A DNA stretch of 19,554 bases from the NCBI GenBank assembly GCA_045649855.1, contig JAZRQN010000023.1, positions 1 through 19,554 of the forward strand. Direction: 5' to 3'. The notes beneath the pieces are model-generated. The model worked only from the letters and a program-made list of their open reading frames with translations. It had not been told where the DNA came from and made no database searches. The translations under genes and the position numbers were made by a program. Origin of the DNA: URNF01 sp045649855 (lineage in GTDB: Bacteria > Bacillota > Clostridia > Oscillospirales > Acutalibacteraceae). Of this stretch, positions 15,020 to 19,554 are shown piece after piece. How positions within the stretch are numbered: the stretch's first letter is position 1; the number at the start of each line of letters is the position of its first letter.

Positions 15020-15916
15020 TCACTTTTTGTATGGAACACGTGCTGAGGGAACTTTTTTAGATGCAGGATCAGTATGGGCAGTTTGATCATCAAAGAAAAT
15101 ATTCGCACCAAAAGCTTTGAGCACTTCGCTCTTTTCGATTCCACCCAAGAAGAAAACCTCATCCGTTCGCACGTTCCATGCCCTCAGTGTTCTAACAACA
15201 CGTTCATGAGCGGGGGCGTTTCTTGCTGTTACAAGGGCTGTTCGTATCGGCACAGAATCTTCGGGGAATTGATTTTGGATGATTGATATGGTTTTAAGCA
15301 GTTTCGCGAAAGGACCTTCAGGCAACGGTTTTCTAGCGTTTTCGTGCTCATGTTCAGCAAATGCCTGCAATCCTTTTTCTTGATAAATTTTCTCCGATTC
15401 ATCAGAAAAAATAACAGCATCGCCATCAAACGCGATCCTTATTTGATCCACATCATCAGACGGATCGATAGGTAACTGAGAATGATCGCAGATAATGCCG
15501 GATGCAATGTTGGCATTGATAGCTTCCTGTACATCCGTTTCGTTGGCAGATAAAAACAAATCCGTTTTAAAGGCACCTAAGTACGGAGAGATTGATGCAC
15601 CGCCAACCAGAGCGGCTCTGCTAATATTGAGGTTATAATGTTCTATTGAGTTGAAGATGCGCAGACTCGTATCGGCACTGTTTTTTGACATAATGAGTAT
15701 TTCGGTCAGATATCGTCCTTCGGCATTCAACTTCTGTAGCGCTTTTACAAGTGGAAATGCTGTTCCGGGTTTTAGAATATCATTCTCATGCTCAATTTGG
15801 TATTGAGAATAGGCTTCCAACCCTTCTTTTTCAAATATTTTATTTTCCGATTCCAAGTCAAATAATGCTCTAGAAGAAACACCTATTACCAATTTGTCCT
15901 CTAAATTCAAAGGCAC
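15020..15916 (-). CDS. 5'-nucleotidase (PF06189 family)
   Basis: A 298-aa cytosolic HAD-fold nucleotidase, predicted to remove the 5'-phosphate from nucleoside monophosphates. Two similar halves are visible. In the C-terminal half the HAD motifs are intact: DGD (D164, D166) in IRIAFDGDAVIFSDES, T230 in LVTARN, K262, and D276-D277 in IFFDDQ. The N-terminal half repeats the pattern (IGVSSRALFD near 11-20, SKNS near 77-80, FLSANETD near 121-128) with the acidic residues largely replaced. The start is GTG at 15916, with AAGGAAG about nine bases upstream. It is more AT-rich than the dehydrogenase region. It has its own promoter and is divergent from DUF6809/TnpV. Whether it belongs to the neighbouring defence region is unknown. 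Confidence 0.88.
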   Translation of the reverse strand: MPLNLEDKLVIGVSSRALFDLESENKIFEKEGLEAYSQYQIEHENDILKPGTAFPLVKALQKLNAEGRYLTEILIMSKNSADTSLRIFNSIEHYNLNISRAALVGGASISPYLGAFKTDLFLSANETDVQEAINANIASGIICDHSQLPIDPSDDVDQIRIAFDGDAVIFSDESEKIYQEKGLQAFAEHEHENARKPLPEGPFAKLLKTISIIQNQFPEDSVPIRTALVTARNAPAHERVVRTLRAWNVRTDEVFFLGGIEKSEVLKAFGANIFFDDQTAHTDPASKKVPSARVPYKK

Positions 15917-15957
15917 TAAAACTCACTTCCTTTGCCATTGCTGTAATTGTCATATTC

Positions 15958-15986
15958 ATTATAGCATGTTCGTTCGAAAAACGCAA
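15958..15986 (-). promoter_or_regulatory. Sigma-A promoter of the 5'-nucleotidase
   Basis: On the minus strand, -35 TTGCGT (15981-15986) and -10 TATAAT (15958-15963) are 17 bases apart. Confidence 0.82.
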
Positions 15987-16020
15987 TTCGTTTCAAATGT
16001 GCCGATTTTGATTCCACACA

Positions 16021-16050
16021 TTCGCAAAAATAAACCTTCCTTGCTACAAT
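16021..16050 (+). promoter_or_regulatory. Promoter of the DUF6809/tnpV pair
   Basis: -10 TACAAT (16045-16050) with a weak -35 TTCGCA (16021-16026) at 18 bases. A strong AAAGGAGG ribosome site follows before the ATG at 16074. Confidence 0.55.
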
Positions 16051-16073
16051 AAGGCTAAAGGAGGTAAAACGAT

Positions 16074-16376
16074 ATGGGTAAATTTATTGAAGAGTTTTAT
16101 TACGGCAATCTCGATCCACAGGCGCGCAGCACTAAGCAGAACAAAACGGTACAAAAACAAATGGAGGTGTTGATGCTAAACGAGGACTATCTGGCCGAGA
16201 ACCTATCGGGCGAAAGCAAAAAGAAGTTCCTCGACTTTTGCAACGCGTGGGGCGTGGTCAACGGCGAATCCAATCTCGACAGTTTCATTATGGGATTCCG
16301 CCTCGGCGCCAACTTCACCTACGACACTTTCGTGTCCGAAGACTCACCTTTCACCGATCTGCTAAAGGAGGCATAA
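16074..16376 (+). CDS. DUF6809 family small protein
   Basis: A 100-aa acidic soluble protein whose opening MGKFIEEFYYGNLDPQ and later FLDFCNAWGVVNGESNLDSF match the DUF6809 pattern known from Clostridia genomes. There it often sits beside TnpV or other accessory genes. No catalytic motif is recognisable and the function is unknown. The start is fixed by AAAGGAGG upstream. Its stop is two bases before the tnpV ATG, so the two are co-transcribed and probably co-translated. Confidence 0.82.
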   Translation: MGKFIEEFYYGNLDPQARSTKQNKTVQKQMEVLMLNEDYLAENLSGESKKKFLDFCNAWGVVNGESNLDSFIMGFRLGANFTYDTFVSEDSPFTDLLKEA

Positions 16377-16378
16377 CG

Positions 16379-16747
16379 ATGGAACAATATATCTACGACG
16401 AAACCAACGGCTTGTGGTACGAACGCGATGGTGATTATTACATCCCTTGCCTAAAACTCCTCGAAACAAACATCGGCATATGGGGCGAACGCTATCTCAC
16501 CTACATCCGCGAGCACAAGAAACTCCTACACACAAAATTGATGATCAATGGCACCCTATACGACCACCTCGCCGAAATCAACAAACAGGCAGAAGAAATG
16601 TTTTCTGAGCTTACAAACCAAATGAAAACCAATGAGGGCATCACCGAACAGCTCAAAGCAGATAACCAACTCGAATGGGTCCGCCGGATGAACAACATCC
16701 GCCACCGCGCAGCAGAAATAGTGAATAGAAACTTAATTTATAGGTGA
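16379..16747 (+). CDS. tnpV: TnpV-like transposon-encoded protein
   Basis: A 122-aa protein resembling TnpV (PF14198), a small protein carried by Firmicutes mobile elements of the Tn4451 kind. Typical features are NGLWYERDGDYYIPCLKL near the start, IGIWGERYLTYIREHKKLL near residues 32-50, and the C-terminal ADNQLEWVRRMNNIRHRAAEI. ATG at 16379 has AAAGGAGG upstream; an upstream extension in frame overlaps the DUF6809 gene and is not real. The molecular role of TnpV is not established. No transposase or recombinase is present, so it marks past mobile-element activity rather than an intact element. Confidence 0.88.
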   Translation: MEQYIYDETNGLWYERDGDYYIPCLKLLETNIGIWGERYLTYIREHKKLLHTKLMINGTLYDHLAEINKQAEEMFSELTNQMKTNEGITEQLKADNQLEWVRRMNNIRHRAAEIVNRNLIYR

Positions 16748-16775
16748 CGCTCAATTCCAAATATTTTTTATTATT

Positions 16776-16828
16776 CAAAAAGAAGCAGTGATCCTATCGA
16801 ATTTCTGATGAATCACTGCTTCTTTTTG
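16776..16828. terminator. Bidirectional terminator, tnpV / PIWI-RE gene
   Basis: A 17-bp perfect stem (16776-16792 with 16812-16828, core AGAAGCAGTGAT) with a 19-base loop. A-runs and T-runs at the base give U-tails in both directions. It lies between the convergent tnpV and PIWI-RE genes. Confidence 0.92.
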
Positions 16829-16841
16829 TGCAAATTTGAGA

Positions 16842-19313
16842 TTAAACTTCCAGCAAGTATTCCTCTAAAGCAGCCGCAAGGTGTAGCGGTAACGGAAGGG
16901 TGGTTGATTGGTCGTATTGAATTGATAATGAGCACAAATCCATGATATATTTAGTCCAAACCGAAGAATCGTCCTCAAGTTGTAGTTGTAAAGGATATAT
17001 TTCAATCATGTCTTTTTCGGCATAGTCAGCAAAAGGATAATTGAAACGAGATTCTTTTAGGCTACGGTTGTACTTGGGATCGTTTGGCTTTTGTGATATT
17101 GCCCAAAACACTTTGCCGTATTTAAAAATACCGGAAGCTGAAGAATAGTTCTCATCTTCGCGTTCGCTCGTGTAATAATCAGGAACCTCAGCATTGTTCC
17201 TTATGCGAAAAACACGAATACCAGTACCTGATAATGAGATTGGGTACGATGTTTTGTTGGATCCCGCATCTATCTGGTCCGGCATATAATCATTCGTTAC
17301 GGTGTATCCGCTTATGGCTTTATCAGAAATGCCTCCCCACAATGGACGAGTGTTACCATCCGAATGAATGAGAAGAACTGCGCCTTGGCTTTCTGAGTCA
17401 AAACGATTTCTCATTTCGATAAGTTTTTGTTTGGCGGGAGAAAAGCTGGCGCTCACGCATAACTGCTCGAAATCTTCATTCCAAAACAATTTTGCCATCT
17501 CCAAGCACGCTTTTCGATAACTTACATTATTCTCTTCGAAAGCAGCACATTGGACGCGGGTTCTTCCGGTCAAGAGATCGTGTGATACATAAAGCGGCAT
17601 AAAACGTGCCTTTTTTCTAACGTTATGTATCTGTGTGCACACGTGCATTCCGACACAGGTGACATCTTTTAGCTTGTATGTTTTCAGCTGTTCGGTATTC
17701 ATTAAAGTGGTAATACCAAGTTGACGATATAAATCATACACGGCATGTTCTACCTTTTGATGATTAGGAGAATCTTCCTCAACAGAAGCAACTACAAATT
17801 GTACTAGTCTGCCAGACCGTGCAAATGCATTTCGAATTACAAGTTTAGGGTCTCTATCATCTTTATATTCGTCAGCATCGGCTCCTGGAATAATACAAAT
17901 GCAAGCAACAACATCATTAGTTTCTCCAAGTTCTTCTTTTATCTCGTCGCATCTTAAGACTTTGTCATATTTGTTGACCGGATTAGCAATATCACCAATT
18001 TCTTTTTGAACGATATCGATAGATAAACACGAATTACTAGTATCTTCACCGAAATCACACATAATCTTATCACAGATTGCAGTTAATAAGGCTTGATGTG
18101 AAGGATTGTTTAACACCCCATACAGCTCAAAGCGTATCTTGTTTGATTCAGTGCAGGATACAACCCATTTTCTAAACTCTTCTCTTGTTTCATATTCGTT
18201 CGGCGACTTGTAGCAGTGCAGTTTCTGTCTTGTGAAGATTCTATCGGGTACAGAGGGTTTATCTACAATATTTCCTAATAACGCAAAAATCTCTTCATAT
18301 GCTTCTGCTTTATCTTTGACGGGGACCCCGGTACCAATGCTGGATTTGATAAATCCATCCATACCATTTGTATACGGAAGCATATAGTTGCTATTTCCAC
18401 ACTCAACAATATCCCATAAATTATCAACCTCGGGAAGGGTTTCGTATCCGTATAGGTTATAGCATTCTCTATCTTGACATTTCCAGTCCAGAGTTTTTGT
18501 TTCAAAATTGTATTGAATTGGAATTTGACAAATTTTATCATCTGAGACCCGTATATGTCCTATGATAGCGTTTTTAAGGAAAGGCGATTTTGTCCTGTTT
18601 TTTCTGCTATATATCCATCTACGCATACTTATGTCACAAAGTAAAAGAGCTTCACGTTGAGGAGGAGTGGTCTGCACCGAAAACTTGAACACAAAAGAAT
18701 ACTTGTGTCCGTGTTTGGATTCTGTAATAATGTTACTTACCAATTCGTTTTTTGCAGCATACGATAAATGTATTTGATTTCCGTTGATTTCTATATCTTG
18801 CCCTACAAGATCATTTACAACAATTAAAGGTATTGCCTGGTATGCTTCATCACTAACGCGTCCATCTACCGTCGATAAGAGCACATTTTTTTCTGTACAT
18901 AAAGGATAAAACTCATCAGCTTTCATCTCTGAACAAAGGTCTTTTGCCATAGGGATTACAAAAGGACTTACTTTATATGCAGAAATATAGGTTGCCGCAA
19001 TCCAAACACGAATGATTTCAAAAAGGATATTTATTCTCTTTTTGTCAAAAGGCATAGTGGAGGCAAGCCATTGACTATCATCACTATACTCTTTAAGAGG
19101 AGACATAGATACGATGCCGTCCATCCATGAATCAACTAGTTTTTGCAAGGCGTGCGTTGGGAGTCCATATTCACTCTTAAATTTCGGATTGTTGGCTTTA
19201 GTTATTTTAATTAGTTCATCTTTCCATGAAGAAGGAAAACCGAGATAGTAGATTTTTCCAACTTGATTGGGCTTTATTCTATATGCCATAGGGAAAATAG
19301 GTTTACCTGCCAT
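16842..19313 (-). CDS. PIWI-RE family prokaryotic Argonaute-like protein
   Basis: An 823-aa protein recognised as PIWI-RE (pPIWI_RE; N-terminal module, MID-like and RNase H/PIWI domains), predicted to bind a nucleic-acid guide and target in defence against invading DNA. The N-terminal module covers about 1-450. The MID signature DPKLVIRNAFARSGRLVQFV is at 488-507. The PIWI/RNase H fold runs from about 550: VGMHVCTQ (554-561), LLIHSDGNTRPLW (647-659), IRVFRIRNNAEVPDYY (699-714), KVFWAISQKPND (734-745), and the ending LPLPLHLAAALEEYL (806-820). The first-strand Asp of active Argonautes appears to be H557, while D652 and H811 remain. ATG at 19313 is chosen over an upstream ATG at 19367 because AAAGGAG lies six bases ahead. 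It overlaps the helicase gene by 11 bases. The gene is clearly AT-richer than the left of the window. Confidence 0.87.
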   Translation of the reverse strand: MAGKPIFPMAYRIKPNQVGKIYYLGFPSSWKDELIKITKANNPKFKSEYGLPTHALQKLVDSWMDGIVSMSPLKEYSDDSQWLASTMPFDKKRINILFEIIRVWIAATYISAYKVSPFVIPMAKDLCSEMKADEFYPLCTEKNVLLSTVDGRVSDEAYQAIPLIVVNDLVGQDIEINGNQIHLSYAAKNELVSNIITESKHGHKYSFVFKFSVQTTPPQREALLLCDISMRRWIYSRKNRTKSPFLKNAIIGHIRVSDDKICQIPIQYNFETKTLDWKCQDRECYNLYGYETLPEVDNLWDIVECGNSNYMLPYTNGMDGFIKSSIGTGVPVKDKAEAYEEIFALLGNIVDKPSVPDRIFTRQKLHCYKSPNEYETREEFRKWVVSCTESNKIRFELYGVLNNPSHQALLTAICDKIMCDFGEDTSNSCLSIDIVQKEIGDIANPVNKYDKVLRCDEIKEELGETNDVVACICIIPGADADEYKDDRDPKLVIRNAFARSGRLVQFVVASVEEDSPNHQKVEHAVYDLYRQLGITTLMNTEQLKTYKLKDVTCVGMHVCTQIHNVRKKARFMPLYVSHDLLTGRTRVQCAAFEENNVSYRKACLEMAKLFWNEDFEQLCVSASFSPAKQKLIEMRNRFDSESQGAVLLIHSDGNTRPLWGGISDKAISGYTVTNDYMPDQIDAGSNKTSYPISLSGTGIRVFRIRNNAEVPDYYTSEREDENYSSASGIFKYGKVFWAISQKPNDPKYNRSLKESRFNYPFADYAEKDMIEIYPLQLQLEDDSSVWTKYIMDLCSLSIQYDQSTTLPLPLHLAAALEEYLLEV

Positions 19314-19554
19314 AATTAACTCCTTTCTTAAATGCATCGTAAAAAGGTTTGTAAAGTGTGTTTGCAATTTCGGAACTTGTTTCTGCCTGCATCATGTTAT
19401 CAAGGTATGTGCTAAGCTCTGCAAGACAATCAAAACCACATTCCGTGTCGGGGGCTTTTCTAAAAGCGCCATCCACAAAATAAACGTGGGGTGCAGGTTT
19501 GCTGGTGTCTGTAACACGTGCAAGACGTCCAAATATCTGTAGGATCAAGATAAA
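19303..19554 (-). CDS. DinG-type superfamily 2 helicase, C-terminal end (partial)
   Basis: Only the last 83 residues lie in the window; the reading frame stays open to the edge and the start is outside. The visible part opens with the helicase motif VI pattern QIFGRLAR (Q..GR..R), as in DinG/XPD-like enzymes, followed by HVYFVDGAF. A helical tail has AELSTYLDNMMQ and ends in KKGVNYGR. Its stop codon overlaps the start of the PIWI-RE gene by 11 bases, and its last codons carry that gene's ribosome site. This matches the known PIWI-RE operon layout, in which a DinG-type helicase accompanies the PIWI-RE protein. Confidence 0.75.
   Translation of the reverse strand, partial: FILILQIFGRLARVTDTSKPAPHVYFVDGAFRKAPDTECGFDCLAELSTYLDNMMQAETSSEIANTLYKPFYDAFKKGVNYGR

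Noticed and set aside
16238..16378. N-terminal extension of the TnpV-like frame
   Set aside because: It overlaps the DUF6809 gene and gives an Arg-rich unnatural sequence; ATG at 16379 with AAAGGAGG is the clear start.
19314..19367. Upstream ATG at 19367 as start of the PIWI-RE protein
   Set aside because: It would overlap the helicase gene much further and lacks a ribosome site, while ATG at 19313 has AAAGGAG six bases ahead.
1..19554. CRISPR arrays, tRNA or rRNA genes and complete insertion sequences
   Set aside because: No regularly spaced repeats, cloverleaf-like segments or transposase genes were seen on either strand.

Overview
The window looks like a chromosomal segment of an anaerobic Firmicute, most likely a Clostridia/Oscillospirales-type gut bacterium. 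The signs are strong Shine-Dalgarno sites, sigma-A promoters with TATACT/TATAAT -10 boxes, a TnpV/DUF6809 pair and an OPT transporter paired with a PqqD-like protein. I cannot name the genus from the sequence alone. The left two thirds has moderate GC and reads as core metabolism; from about 15 kb rightward the DNA is visibly more AT-rich and looks accessory.

Layout. (1) 1-3.9 kb, minus strand: pepD (M20-type dipeptidase), an OPT-family transporter and a small PqqD-like protein. pepD and the OPT gene each have a clear promoter, and a terminator closes the group at the left edge. This is a peptide uptake and hydrolysis group. (2) 3.9-9.1 kb, minus strand: a compact 2-oxoacid (pyruvate-type) dehydrogenase operon in the order E2, E3, fused E1 alpha/beta. 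One strong promoter drives it and a hairpin ends it. Divergent to it lies lplA (lipoate-protein ligase), which supplies the lipoyl group that E2 needs. (3) 10.3-14.9 kb: an AraC-family regulator divergent from a Gfo/Idh/MocA oxidoreductase plus an EamA-like permease, then a BNR/Asp-box sialidase-like protein. This looks like a small carbohydrate-utilisation module. Both the oxidoreductase and the BNR protein lack a hallmark catalytic residue of their families. (4) 15.0-16.75 kb: a PF06189-type 5'-nucleotidase (minus) divergent from DUF6809 and TnpV (plus), genes typical of mobile or accessory DNA. (5) 16.8 kb to the right edge, minus strand: a PIWI-RE protein (a prokaryotic Argonaute/PIWI relative) directly downstream of, and overlapping, the C-terminal end of a DinG-type helicase that runs off the window.

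The most notable system is the PIWI-RE/helicase pair. The family was predicted by comparative genomics (Burroughs, Iyer and Aravind, 2013) to act in RNA-guided or R-loop-directed restriction of invading DNA, together with a DinG-type helicase and a REase-fold nuclease. The nuclease would be expected further to the right. No CRISPR array, rRNA or tRNA was seen. No gene-free stretch exceeds 300 bases; the largest is the 212-base divergent region between the dehydrogenase operon and lplA.
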